Origin: Actinorugispora endophytica
Lineage (GTDB): Bacteria > Actinomycetota > Actinomycetes > Streptosporangiales > Streptosporangiaceae
Length of the DNA stretch: 64,000 bases
Assembly: GCF_004363075.1 (NCBI RefSeq)
Contig: NZ_SNYN01000010.1
Location: forward strand, 85,422-149,421
Direction: 5' to 3'
This document shows, in pieces, positions 1-8,421 of the stretch. The first letter of the stretch is position 1; the number at the start of each line of letters is the position of its first letter. Both the position numbers and the translations under genes were made by a program. Under the pieces are notes generated by a model. It searched no databases and was not told the DNA's origin. It saw only the letters and a list, made by a program, of their open reading frames with translations.

Positions 1-127
1 AGAGGCGCTTTCCCCGTCCACGGGCCATGGTCGGCCCCCACCTCCGCGGAAGCCCGGGGCTAGGATCGTCGAGCCGTCCCAAATCGGCCGAAATGTCAGC
101 GAGCAAACGGAATCCGGGTTTCCTGCC

Positions 128-1783
128 GTGAAGACCACGAACACCCCGCCGATCGTGCTGCCCTCCACCGCGACGGACCTGACCCCCGAGGACCCGTCCC
201 AGATCGGCTCGTACCGGCTGCTCAAGCGGCTCGGCGCGGGCGGGATGGGGGTCGTCTACGCCGGGGTGGACGCGCACGGGGGCGTGGTGGCGGTCAAGGT
301 CGTCCACGCCGAGTACGCGGCCGACCCCGAGTTCCGGGCGCGGTTCGCCCGCGAGGTCGACCTGCTCGGCCGGGTCGGCGGAGCGTGCGCGGTCCCCCTG
401 CTGGGCGCGGACCCGCAGGCCGCCCGGCCCTGGCTGGCCACCCCGTTCGTCTCCGGCTCCACGCTCGGCGGCTACGTCCGCAGGCACGGGCCGATCCGCG
501 AGCCCCTGCTGCGCGGGCTGGCCGCCGGGGTCGCCGAGGCGCTCACGCGCATCCACGAGGCCGGGATCGCGCACCGCGACCTCAAGCCCGCCAACGTGAT
601 CCTGTCCCCCAACGGGCCGCGCGTGCTCGACTTCGGCATCGCCCGCGCCGTGGACGAGACCGCGCTCACCCGCACCGGGAGCGTCATCGGCTCCCCCGGC
701 TGGATCAGCCCCGACCACTACCGGGGCGCGCCCGCGACGTTCGCCGACGACGTCTTCGCCTGGGGCGGCCTCGTCGCCTACGCGGCCACCGGGCGCCCGC
801 CGTTCGGCAAGGGCTCTCCCGACGCGATCGGCTACCGGGTCGTCCACGAGGAACCCGACCTGGACGGGTTCACCGGTCCGCTCGCGGACCTGGCCCGCGC
901 CGCGCTCGACAAGGACGCCTCGAAGCGCCCGACGGCCGCGCGGCTGCTGACCGGGATCGCCGCTGTCGGGCAGCGGTTCGCGCCCAGCGTCTCCAACGCC
1001 TCGGAGGCCACCCACGTGCTCTCCCAGGTGCTGGACGACAACTGGACCGGCGTCGAGGCGCCGTCGGGGGTCGCGTTCGCCCTCGAGACGCGCCGGAACC
1101 GCCGGTTCCGCGCTCTGACCGTGGCGGCGTCGGCCGTGGCCGCGGTCGCGCTGGTGGTGGCGCTGGGAACCGCCGCCGTGGCCTCGGGCGCGGACAGCCC
1201 GCTGTGGTCGTGGATCCCGGCCCTGGCCTCCGGGACGGCCCCCGACCAGCAGGCCGCGGGGCCGGCGGGGAGCGACGGGCGGGACGGCGCCGACGGGGAG
1301 GACGGAAAGGACGCCCCGCCGAGCCCGGAGGCGTCCGCGAGCCCCGGCGGGGAGCCGGAGGAGGCGGAGGAGAACGGCGGCCGGGAGGCCCCCGGGTCCG
1401 GCGGGGGCTCCGCCGAGTCGCTCACCGGGACGGCGGTGCTGGGTCCGACCTCGCAGCCCGGAAGCGGGCGGCCGTCGGGGTCCCTCGTCGTGGGCTTCGC
1501 GCCGCAGGGCGGGTCGGCGCGGTGGGGGGTGCTCGCGGACGGCGCCGAGGTGCTGTGCGCGTGGAGCTTCTGCCAGGACCGGGGCGGCGCGGTGAGCGAC
1601 GGCGCCGCGGGGACCGTCCCCTCCACGCCCCAGGCCCTGGTGGACCACCTGTCGGGCCACGCGCGGGCGGAGATCCTCGCCGAGGTCACCTACACCGTCG
1701 GCGACGACGGGACCGCCCGGATCACCCGGGTCGTGGAGCGGCACCGCGCCGGCGCCGACGGCGCGGCCCCGCCCTGGGCCTGA
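128..1783 (+). CDS. Membrane-anchored Ser/Thr protein kinase (PknB/Hanks type)
   Basis: A eukaryotic-type Ser/Thr kinase that should phosphorylate cytoplasmic targets in response to an envelope signal. The kinase domain spans about residues 29-285: glycine loop GAGGMGVVY (37-44), Lys57 in VAVKVV, HRDLKPAN around 149-156, and DFG at 168-170. The usual APE after the activation loop reads SPD. One membrane segment covers about 329-353. A low-complexity linker with the collagen-like run GSDGRDGADGEDGKD and a Pro/Glu/Gly-rich stretch leads to an outer domain of about 110 residues (435-545) that I do not recognise; it lacks obvious PASTA repeats. The start is GTG with a weak ribosome site. It stands alone and converges on the secreted-protein gene downstream. 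Confidence 0.93.
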   Translation: MKTTNTPPIVLPSTATDLTPEDPSQIGSYRLLKRLGAGGMGVVYAGVDAHGGVVAVKVVHAEYAADPEFRARFAREVDLLGRVGGACAVPLLGADPQAARPWLATPFVSGSTLGGYVRRHGPIREPLLRGLAAGVAEALTRIHEAGIAHRDLKPANVILSPNGPRVLDFGIARAVDETALTRTGSVIGSPGWISPDHYRGAPATFADDVFAWGGLVAYAATGRPPFGKGSPDAIGYRVVHEEPDLDGFTGPLADLARAALDKDASKRPTAARLLTGIAAVGQRFAPSVSNASEATHVLSQVLDDNWTGVEAPSGVAFALETRRNRRFRALTVAASAVAAVALVVALGTAAVASGADSPLWSWIPALASGTAPDQQAAGPAGSDGRDGADGEDGKDAPPSPEASASPGGEPEEAEENGGREAPGSGGGSAESLTGTAVLGPTSQPGSGRPSGSLVVGFAPQGGSARWGVLADGAEVLCAWSFCQDRGGAVSDGAAGTVPSTPQALVDHLSGHARAEILAEVTYTVGDDGTARITRVVERHRAGADGAAPPWA

Positions 1784-1811
1784 CCGGTCGCCCGCCGGCC
1801 GGGGCCGCGCC
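1760..1811. terminator. Possible bidirectional terminator between convergent genes
   Basis: Arms 1760-1771 and 1800-1811 are perfect 12-bp complements around a 28-nt loop. The left arm lies in the last codons of the kinase gene and the right arm just before the stop of the convergent secreted-protein gene. The long loop makes it weaker than other stems in this window. Confidence 0.35.
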
Positions 1812-1813
1812 GG

Positions 1814-2215
1814 TCAGCCGCAGTTGGTGCCGGTGCGGACCACCCACTGGGTGCCGATGAGGCCGCCCCAGTCGACGCACTCGCCCGGCGCCGACAGGTA
1901 GACCGGTCCGGCGTACTGGGCGAAGTCCCCCGCGTCGGTCGTCCACGCGGTGGACGTGTCCTTCTTCAGCCCCGCCTCGGCGCGCACCCGGGTGCCCTGG
2001 TCGCTCAGCACGGTGACCACGCAGTTCTTGCGGGTGGAGGAGCTGTAGGTCAGGTACACCGTGCCCGCGGAGCCGATGGGCGCGGAGTTCACGACGGAGT
2101 AGCCCTGTCCGCAGACGCCGTTGTAGGAGGCCGCCGAGGCGGGGGCGGCCGCCACCGCCGACCCCGCGAGGAGCACCGCCGCGGCCAGCCCCGACCCGGC
2201 CAGCTTCTTGATCAT
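1814..2215 (-). CDS. Small secreted protein, spore-associated protein A (SapA) family
   Basis: A 133-residue exported protein. Residues 1-28 form a signal peptide (Lys-Lys, hydrophobic Ala/Val/Leu core, ASA before the cut near residue 28). The mature part begins ASYNGVCGQGYSVVNS and contains GTVYLTY and CVDWGG, which I recognise from Streptomyces spore-associated protein A homologues. Four cysteines (35, 65, 113, 132) suggest two disulfides. No enzymatic function is known for the family; association with spore surfaces was described in Streptomyces, and the same role here is inference. The short repeat just upstream of the gene is listed separately. Confidence 0.82.
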   Translation of the reverse strand: MIKKLAGSGLAAAVLLAGSAVAAAPASAASYNGVCGQGYSVVNSAPIGSAGTVYLTYSSSTRKNCVVTVLSDQGTRVRAEAGLKKDTSTAWTTDAGDFAQYAGPVYLSAPGECVDWGGLIGTQWVVRTGTNCG

Positions 2216-2261
2216 GGAGGGGTTCCTGTCATCGTGGGACGCCGCGGACGGGCACGGCCGT

Positions 2262-2280
2262 GGATACGGATACGGATACG
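2262..2280. repeat. Three tandem ggatac hexamers
   Basis: The hexamer ggatac occurs three times in a row (2262-2279), in the leader of the SapA-like gene about 45 bp before its start. It could be a slippage-prone spacer in the 5' leader or simply a microsatellite. Confidence 0.6.
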
Positions 2281-2313
2281 GGCATGCTAGCGTCCGTTTC
2301 TTGGCGCCCTCCC

Positions 2314-2377
2314 CGGTGATCTCGACCTTTCCGGGGTCTCAGAGGTGATCGAGACCCCGGAAAGGTCGAGATCACCG
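2314..2377. terminator. Very long perfect hairpin directly after rarA
   Basis: Arms 2314-2340 and 2351-2377 are perfect complements over 27 bp with a 10-nt loop. The stem starts 1 nt beyond the rarA stop codon, so it sits where rarA transcription should end. There is no T-run. It could act as a strong intrinsic terminator, an RNA-stabilising 3' stem, or a mobile palindrome. Confidence 0.8.
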
Positions 2378-2378
2378 A

Positions 2379-3707
2379 CTAGCGGGGCGGTCCGCCGCGC
2401 AGGACGCCCTTGATGCGCTCCAACACCTCGGCGAACCGGCGCTCGGCGCCGTGCGTGGTGGGCCGGTAGTACTGCGCTCCGGCCAGGGCGTCGGGGGCGT
2501 ACTGCTGGGCGACGACCCCGCCGGGGTGGTCGTGCGGGTAGCGGTACTCCTCGCCGTGGCCGAGTTCGGCCGCCCCCTTGTAGTGGCCGTCGCGCAGGTG
2601 CGGCGGGACCGAGCCGACCCGGCCCGCGCGCACGTCCCGCATCGCCGCGTCGATCGCCGAGACCACCGAGTTGGACTTCGGGGCGAGCGCGATGTGGATG
2701 ACGGCCTGGGCCAGGTTGATGCGGGCCTCGGGCAGGCCGATCAGCTCGACGGCCTGGGCCGCGGCGATCGCCGCCTGCAGCGCGCTGGGGTCGGCCATGC
2801 CGACGTCCTCGCTGGCGTGCACGACGACGCGGCGGGCGATGAAGCGCGGGTCCTCGCCCGCCTCGATCATCCGGGCCAGGTAGTGCAGCGCCGCGTCCAC
2901 GTCGCTGCCGCGCATGCTCTTGATGAACGCGCTGACCACGTCGTAGTGCTGGTCGCCGGACCGGTCGTAGCGCACCGCGTGCCGGTCCACCGCGCGCTCG
3001 ACGTCGGCCACGGTGATCTCGTCCCGGCCCCCCGCGACCAGGGCCGCGGCCTCCAGGTAGGTGAGCGAGCGCCGCGCGTCGCCCCCGGCCAGCCGGGTCA
3101 GATGCGCGAGGGCCTCCTCGGCGAGGGTGTGGCGCCCCTTGAGGCCGCGCTCGTCGGTGAGCGCGCGCTCCACGACGGTGCGGACGTCCTCCTCGGTGTG
3201 CGACTCCAGGGTGAGCAGCAGCGAGCGGGACAGCAGCGGGCTGATGACCGAGAAGAACGGGTTCTCGGTGGTCGCGCCGATGAAGCTCACCCAGCGGTTC
3301 TCCACCGACGGCAGCAGCGCGTCCTGCTGGGTCTTGCTGAAGCGGTGCACCTCGTCCACGAACAGCAGCGTGCGGGTGCCGCGCATCCCCATCTCCCGGC
3401 GGGCGGTGTCCACCACCGCGCGGATGTCCTTGACCCCGGCGGTCACCGCCGAGAGCTCGACGAACCGCCGCTTGGTGACCCGGCTGACCACCGTCGCCAG
3501 CGTGGTCTTCCCGGTCCCCGGCGGTCCCCACAGCAGCAGCGACATGGGCGCGTCGTCCTCGACCAGGCGGCGCAGCGGGCTGCCCTCGCCGAGCAGGTGC
3601 CGCTGGCCGACCACCTCGTCCAGGGTGCGCGGCCGCATGCGCACCGCGAGCGGCTCCTCGGAGCGCTGGGCTTCGGCCCCGGCATCGTCGAACAGTGTTT
3701 CGGACAC
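2379..3707 (-). CDS. rarA: Replication-associated recombination protein A (RarA/MgsA), AAA+ ATPase
   Basis: A clamp-loader-like AAA+ ATPase acting at stalled replication forks. Length (442 residues) is normal for the family. It has Walker A GPPGTGKT (61-68), Walker [11 protein letters not shown] with Asp118-Glu119, the sensor region [20 protein letters not shown], and a C-terminal half with [11 protein letters not shown] and [11 protein letters not shown], both typical of RarA/WRNIP1. It is the last gene before the 27-bp hairpin and is separated from the upstream phosphatase gene by another palindrome, so it is probably transcribed alone. Confidence 0.96.
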   Translation of the reverse strand: MSETLFDDAGAEAQRSEEPLAVRMRPRTLDEVVGQRHLLGEGSPLRRLVEDDAPMSLLLWGPPGTGKTTLATVVSRVTKRRFVELSAVTAGVKDIRAVVDTARREMGMRGTRTLLFVDEVHRFSKTQQDALLPSVENRWVSFIGATTENPFFSVISPLLSRSLLLTLESHTEEDVRTVVERALTDERGLKGRHTLAEEALAHLTRLAGGDARRSLTYLEAAALVAGGRDEITVADVERAVDRHAVRYDRSGDQHYDVVSAFIKSMRGSDVDAALHYLARMIEAGEDPRFIARRVVVHASEDVGMADPSALQAAIAAAQAVELIGLPEARINLAQAVIHIALAPKSNSVVSAIDAAMRDVRAGRVGSVPPHLRDGHYKGAAELGHGEEYRYPHDHPGGVVAQQYAPDALAGAQYYRPTTHGAERRFAEVLERIKGVLRGGPPR

Positions 3708-3763
3708 GGTCCAAGCCTACTGACCGAGGTCCGGTCACCGGATTCAACGTTGGCGCCACTCCC

Positions 3764-3824
3764 GACGGTCCTGACGTCAGCGCCCTGGGACCGCGGGTTC
3801 CAGGGCGCTGGCGTCAGGACCGTC
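3764..3824. terminator. Long palindrome overlapping the end of the PAP2 gene
   Basis: Arms 3764-3788 and 3800-3824 pair over 25 bp with a single T/C difference that allows a G-T pair; the loop is 11 nt. It covers the stop codon of the PAP2 gene (3814-3816). Its core 3772-3816 belongs to the 45-bp palindrome family also seen at 19497 and 46930. Confidence 0.75.
3772..3816. repeat. 45-bp palindromic repeat, copy 1
   Basis: Core running from TGACGTCAGCGCCC to the complementary GGGCGCTGGCGTCA. It matches the copy at 46930-46974 without gaps at about 30 of 45 positions, conservation being highest in the arms, and resembles the copy at 19497-19541. Confidence 0.6.
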
Positions 3825-4446
3825 GACGGAACCGGAACGAGGGGCGCGGCAGCAGCACCGCGCCCCAGACGAGCAGACCCACTCCCCACCCCAGCAGCGC
3901 TCCGCCGACCGTGTCCGAGAACCAGTGCGCCCCCAGATACATCCGGCTCCACGCCATCAACGCGGTGAACGCCACCGCGGCCGGCACCGTCCAGACCCGC
4001 GCGCGGCCCGGGGAGACGGCGACGGCCGCCGCCGCCAGGGCCCCGGCGAACGCCGCGTGCCCGGAGGGGTAGGAGGGCGACGTCTCCAGCACCAGCGGGT
4101 CGAGCGGGCGGGCGCGGCCCAGCAGCGCCTTGGCCGCCGGGACCGCGGCCAGGGACGTGACGGCCCAGGCGCACACGACCAGCAGCGCCGGTTCCCACCG
4201 CCGCCGCAGCAGCAGCGGGACCACCAGCCCGGCCAGCAGGAGACCTCCCCACGGCCACCCCCCGATGACGTGGCAGAAGGTCGCCACCGCGGTCAGGAAC
4301 GGGGTCCTCTCGCCCGCGACGGCCTCGGTGAGCGCGGTGTCCAGCCCTTTGAGGAGCGGGACGGCGATACCGAAGGCGAGCGGCGTGGTCATCGCCGCGA
4401 AGGCGGCCAGCAGCCCGACGGAACCCCACCCGACCCCCCTGGGCAT
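3814..4446 (-). CDS. PAP2-family membrane phosphatase
   Basis: An integral membrane phosphatase of the PAP2 superfamily, acting on a lipid phosphate such as phosphatidate or undecaprenyl pyrophosphate; the substrate cannot be read from sequence. All three catalytic motifs are intact: K106-x6-R113-P114, PSGH at 127-130, and S167-R168-x5-H174-x3-D178. About six hydrophobic segments surround them, and 210 residues is usual. The start is ATG only 3 bp from the stop of the upstream phosphatase gene, so the two are probably cotranscribed. A long palindrome covers the stop codon. Confidence 0.9.
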   Translation of the reverse strand: MPRGVGWGSVGLLAAFAAMTTPLAFGIAVPLLKGLDTALTEAVAGERTPFLTAVATFCHVIGGWPWGGLLLAGLVVPLLLRRRWEPALLVVCAWAVTSLAAVPAAKALLGRARPLDPLVLETSPSYPSGHAAFAGALAAAAVAVSPGRARVWTVPAAVAFTALMAWSRMYLGAHWFSDTVGGALLGWGVGLLVWGAVLLPRPSFRFRRRS

Positions 4447-4449
4447 CGG

Positions 4450-6531
4450 TCAGCGCATCCGGGCGATGAGGATCGCGATGTCGTCGCCCCGCCCGGCGGG
4501 GACGAGCTCGGCCAGGGACGAGGCCGCCCCCTGCACGTCGCGGGCCTTCGCGCTCAGTTCCCGGCCGACCGCGGCCAGGCCGTCGTCCATGAGCACCCCC
4601 GAACTCTCCACGAGCCCGTCCGAGCAGATCAGGAGCGTGCTCTCGGGGTCCAGGCGGTGACTGCTGACCGGGTACTTGGCCTCCGGGTCCACCCCGAGGG
4701 GAGGGCCGGTCTCGGGCGCCCACACCTCGAAGCCCGACTCGGTGGCGAGCACCACGGGGGGCTGCCCCGCCCAGGCCGCCTGAAGCTGCCCCAGGTCCAG
4801 GTCGAGTACGAGGTAGCCGCAGGTGGCGAAGGCGATCTCGCCGGTCTCGGCGAGCAGCCGGTTGGTCTCGGCCACGACCGCCCCCGGGTCGCTCTGGTTG
4901 CTGACGTAGGCCCGGAAGGCCATCCGGATCTGCCCCATCGCGGCGGCGGCCTCCACCCCGTGCCCCTGCACGTCCCCCACGACCAGGCCGATGCGCCTTC
5001 CGGGCAGCCGGATGGCGTCGTAGAAGTCGCCGCACACCCGCCACCCGGCGCGCGCGGGCAGGTAGCGCACCGCCACGTCGAGTTCGGGGAAGTCCGGCGG
5101 CTGCGGCGGCAGCATGCGCTTCTGCAGGGCGTCCGCGAGCTCCAGTTCGGCCTGCTGGCGGTTGACACGCTGCAGCGCCTGCCCCGCCAGTCCGGCCAGG
5201 GTCAGCATGAGCGCGCGCTCGTCGGGGGTGGCGTGGTGCGGCTGGGTCCAGGCCACCGCCCACACGCCCAGGGCGACCTTGGTGTCGCCGAAGATCGGCA
5301 CGAACGCCCAGGAGTGGCTCCCCGTGTGGTGCAGGGCCTCCTCGACGGCCGGGAACCGCTCCAGGACCTCGGCGCGGCTCTCGAAGAAGCGGGGCTGGCG
5401 GTCCTGCAGGACCGCTCCGGCGGGGAACGACGCGTCCCTGTGATCGGGGCCCTCCAGCCACCTGTCGGACGCGTCCCCGGTTCCCGAGGGGTGGTTCACC
5501 AGGTCGTCCTCGTCCAGCAGCATGACGCGCGCGCCGTCTCCGCCGAAGATCGGCATGAACTCCTCGCTGAGCAGGCCGGTGACCTCCTGCACCGTGGTGG
5601 CGGAGACGAGCTTGGCGGCCAGCTCGTTGACCTGCCGCCCCTGCGCCGCCTCGATGCGGCGGCGGTCCGCCAGGCGCCGGACCAGCTGGACGTGCTCGGT
5701 CATGTCGTCGACGATGCCGACGATCCGGGGGCGCTCCCCGCCCATGTAGGAGCCGCGCGCGTACAGCCAGCGCTCGTCACCCACCTGGTCGAACATCCGG
5801 AAGCGCTGTTCGTAGTCGCGCCCCTGGTAGGAGGCCTCCATGGCGTCGCGCAGCCGGGCGATGTCGTCCCGGTGCACCCGCGCCAGGCACTCCTCCAGGG
5901 TGCGGGCGTCCCCGACGAGCATCCGCCCCAGCGGGGAGGGGCCGAAGATCTCCTCCAGCTCCCCGCTGGCCAGGTCCAGGATCCACATGGCGGTGTCGGC
6001 GTCGCGCAGCCGCAGTTCGGTGACGATGCGCAGCGTCTCCTCGTCCCTTCCGATGCCGGACAGCTGGACGACGACGCCGCCCGCGCCCTCAGCGCCGTCC
6101 GACGACAGCGCGCGCGCCCTGACCGTGGCGCGGCACGTCCCGCCGTCGGCCGTGCGGATCACCAGGTCGGGGGAGCGCTCGGAGGCTCCGCGCAGTGACG
6201 TCCGGTGCTGCGCCCAGGCCCGCCCGTGGTCGCCGGCCTCGAACAGCTCCGGCCAGGGGCGCCCTTTCACCTTGTCGGGCGCGTACCCCAGAAAGTCGGT
6301 GAAGGCCTTGTTGACCAGCACGACCGCTCCGGCTTGGTCGGCCACGAGCATCGCCGCCGGCGCATGGTGGAACGCCGCACCGGACGGATCACCCATTTCC
6401 GCAGCAAAAGCGGCACCGGTCAGTCCTCCGGAACCGGCGAAGCCGTCAGTTGTGCCGGTTGAGCCGTTCACGTAATAGATCATCCCTGTGTCGTCGCGAA
6501 TGTCCCACCCGCGCCCACGGGCCTTCCCCAA
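4450..6531 (-). CDS. PAS-GAF-PP2C (SpoIIE/RsbU-type) serine phosphatase
   Basis: A multidomain signalling phosphatase of the kind that dephosphorylates anti-anti-sigma factors in actinomycete stress and development. Order: PAS around residues 50-160, a second PAS/PAC around 170-290 (ending VGIVDDMTEHVQ), GAF around 310-450, then the SpoIIE-like PP2C domain. The latter shows GDVQGHG, AWAGQPP (family usually AGHPP), CSDGLVES and GRGDDIAILIARMR, so the metal-binding aspartates are present. The start shown is TTG; an in-frame ATG 48 bp downstream (6483) is an equally good choice and removes 16 residues. No antagonist or kinase gene is adjacent. A PAP2 gene follows within 3 bp. Confidence 0.9.
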   Translation of the reverse strand: MGKARGRGWDIRDDTGMIYYVNGSTGTTDGFAGSGGLTGAAFAAEMGDPSGAAFHHAPAAMLVADQAGAVVLVNKAFTDFLGYAPDKVKGRPWPELFEAGDHGRAWAQHRTSLRGASERSPDLVIRTADGGTCRATVRARALSSDGAEGAGGVVVQLSGIGRDEETLRIVTELRLRDADTAMWILDLASGELEEIFGPSPLGRMLVGDARTLEECLARVHRDDIARLRDAMEASYQGRDYEQRFRMFDQVGDERWLYARGSYMGGERPRIVGIVDDMTEHVQLVRRLADRRRIEAAQGRQVNELAAKLVSATTVQEVTGLLSEEFMPIFGGDGARVMLLDEDDLVNHPSGTGDASDRWLEGPDHRDASFPAGAVLQDRQPRFFESRAEVLERFPAVEEALHHTGSHSWAFVPIFGDTKVALGVWAVAWTQPHHATPDERALMLTLAGLAGQALQRVNRQQAELELADALQKRMLPPQPPDFPELDVAVRYLPARAGWRVCGDFYDAIRLPGRRIGLVVGDVQGHGVEAAAAMGQIRMAFRAYVSNQSDPGAVVAETNRLLAETGEIAFATCGYLVLDLDLGQLQAAWAGQPPVVLATESGFEVWAPETGPPLGVDPEAKYPVSSHRLDPESTLLICSDGLVESSGVLMDDGLAAVGRELSAKARDVQGAASSLAELVPAGRGDDIAILIARMR

Positions 6532-6540
6532 CGAACATCC

Positions 6541-6875
6541 GATTCAGCCTACTTTAACGACGTAACCACCCCTTTACACAGGTCATCGTCTGGAAGAGGT
6601 GGTCTTTCACACCGTCCGACAGTACCGCCGGACAATCCACCGCAAAGGAAGAAGAAATCGGTCAATCTTGGGAAGCCCCTTACGGACGATCCGCTCCGGT
6701 CGGCCGATTCTTGTCGTTCCCTTGACCTCTGCATTGCTCGGCGCCGTCGAGAATCCGGCACACAAGATCCAACTCTAGCGGTTCGGCCCCGCGCCCGCCT
6801 CCCTCCGCGCCGGGCGCTCCGGCCCGAGGAGGGCGGCTCCCCCGAACGCGTGAAGACCCCCGCCGGCTCGTACTT
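6541..6875. other. Gene-free spacer between phosphatase gene and IS element
   Basis: About 335 bp with no credible gene. It is somewhat AT-richer than its surroundings near 6541-6700 and should contain the promoter of the minus-strand phosphatase gene. I see no interrupted gene at the IS insertion point. Confidence 0.6.
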
Positions 6876-8335
6876 GGGTTCTAACGGTGGTCGCAACACC
6901 CTGACTCTGGCGAGGTTGCGACCACCGTGTCGTTTTCCAAGCAAGAACTAGCCCGGCTGCGGGAACGGTTCCTAGAACGGATGGCCCAGTCCGGCAACGT
7001 CACCGAGACAGCCCGAGAGCTGGGGATCAATCGCAACACCGCGTTCGGGTGGGCACGCAAAGCAGGGCTGCGCTCCCGGCGCCAGCAACGCCCCCACCCA
7101 GCCCACAAGGACTACGAACGCCTACGCAGACGCGCTGTGCCTCGCCGCGAGGCCGCCCGGCGGGTCGGGATCAACGAGCGCACCGCCAAAGACTGGGACC
7201 GCGGGGTACGCAAGTCCGGCAACTCCAGGATCTACCCCGATGGTCGCCGGGTGAACTACTCCACCGGGCAGACCACCATGGAGTCCATGACCACCCCCGC
7301 ACCCACCATGACCGCGCTCGAAAGACCGGTCCACCCGCGCTTTTTGACCCTGCGAGAACGGGAACGGATCGCGGACCCGGACCGGGCGGGGTGGAGCCTG
7401 CGAGCGATCGGCCGCGATCTGGGGCACCCCGCGTCCACGATCAAGCGTGAGCTCGACCACCATCGCAGCCCGGACGGCTCCTATGGTGCCTATGCGGCCC
7501 AGCGCCGGGCGGTTGCCGGGCGGGCACGTCCCAAACCTGCCAAGCTCGCCTGCCCCGGCCCTTTGCGCGACTACGTCGCCCAGGGGTTGGAGGAACAATG
7601 GTCTCCGGAGCAGATCAGCCAACGGCTCGTTCAAGAGCACCCCGATGACCAGGACATGCGTGTGAGCCACGAAACCATCTACCAAGCGCTCTACGTCCAG
7701 GCCCGGGGCGGGCTCAAGCGCGAGGTCGCCGCCGCGCTGCGCACCGGCCGGATCCGACGCAAGCCGCACCGCTCACCCGAGCGCAGGCAGAGCCGGTTCG
7801 TCGATGAGATGGTGGTGATCAGCGAGCGTCCCGCCGAGGCCGAAGACCGTGCCGTTCCTGGGCGTTGGGAGGGCGATCTCATCCTCGGAGCGGGCAACAA
7901 GTCCGCGATCATCACCCTGGTCGAGCGCTCCACCCGGTACGTGCTGCTCGGGCATCTGCCCGGTGAGCACACCGCCGAGGCGGTCGGGGGTGTGCTGAGC
8001 GCTCTGATCGGTGAGCTGCCCGAACATCTGCGCGGTTCGTTGACCTGGGATCAGGGCAGCGAGATGGCCGGCCACAGGACGTTCTCGGTGGCTACGGGGG
8101 TGCCGGTGTTCTTCTGCGACCCCGCCTCTCCTTGGCAGCGCGGGTCGAACGAGAACACCAACGGGCTGTTGCGCCAGTACTTTCCCAAGGGCACCGACCT
8201 GTCAGTGCACAGCCCGCTGGATCTGGAGCATGTCGCTCAGAAGCTGAACGGTCGACCACGCAAAACGCTCGGCTGGGAAACCCCAGCCGAGCGTCTGCTT
8301 ACACTCGTCTAATCAACGAGGTGTTGCGAGAACCC
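6876..8335 (+). mobile_element. IS30-family insertion sequence (about 1.46 kb)
   Basis: One transposase gene flanked by related inverted ends. The left end (6876-6900) reads GGGTTCT, then AACGGTGGT, then CGCAACACC. The right end (8320-8335, inverted) reads GGGTTCT directly followed by CGCAACACC, so it lacks the middle 9 bp. I could not find a convincing short target duplication, so exact limits are approximate. A subterminal 14-bp perfect inverted repeat (6884-6897 with 6914-6927, complements of ACGGTGGTCGCAAC) precedes the transposase start and could form a hairpin protecting the gene from read-through transcription. Confidence 0.85.
6927..8312 (+). CDS. IS30-family transposase
   Basis: A full-length DDE transposase of 461 residues. 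Two helix-turn-helix-like segments lie in an extended N-terminal region (about 20-50 and 70-95, with TARELGINRNTAFGWARKAG and ARRVGINERTAKDW), followed by the usual IS30 HTH at 140-175 (LRAIGRDLGHPASTIKREL). Catalytic residues fit Asp317 (GRWEGDLI), Asp375 (LTWDQGSEM) and Glu409 (RGSNENTNGLLRQYFPKG), with the D-33-E spacing of IS30. The GTG start overlaps the end of a subterminal inverted repeat. The frame is intact, so the enzyme could be active even if the right end is damaged. Confidence 0.96.
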   Translation: MSFSKQELARLRERFLERMAQSGNVTETARELGINRNTAFGWARKAGLRSRRQQRPHPAHKDYERLRRRAVPRREAARRVGINERTAKDWDRGVRKSGNSRIYPDGRRVNYSTGQTTMESMTTPAPTMTALERPVHPRFLTLRERERIADPDRAGWSLRAIGRDLGHPASTIKRELDHHRSPDGSYGAYAAQRRAVAGRARPKPAKLACPGPLRDYVAQGLEEQWSPEQISQRLVQEHPDDQDMRVSHETIYQALYVQARGGLKREVAAALRTGRIRRKPHRSPERRQSRFVDEMVVISERPAEAEDRAVPGRWEGDLILGAGNKSAIITLVERSTRYVLLGHLPGEHTAEAVGGVLSALIGELPEHLRGSLTWDQGSEMAGHRTFSVATGVPVFFCDPASPWQRGSNENTNGLLRQYFPKGTDLSVHSPLDLEHVAQKLNGRPRKTLGWETPAERLLTLV

Positions 8336-8421
8336 GTTGAATCCGCCGTATCACCGGTGGGGGCCTTCACGTGTCCGGGGCGGGCGGCGGTCGTCCGACC
8401 GCCCCGGCGGAACACCGCTTC

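Noticed and set aside
6870..8345. Target-site duplication of the IS element
   Set aside because: Two- and three-base matches occur at several possible borders, none better than chance, and the right end is altered.
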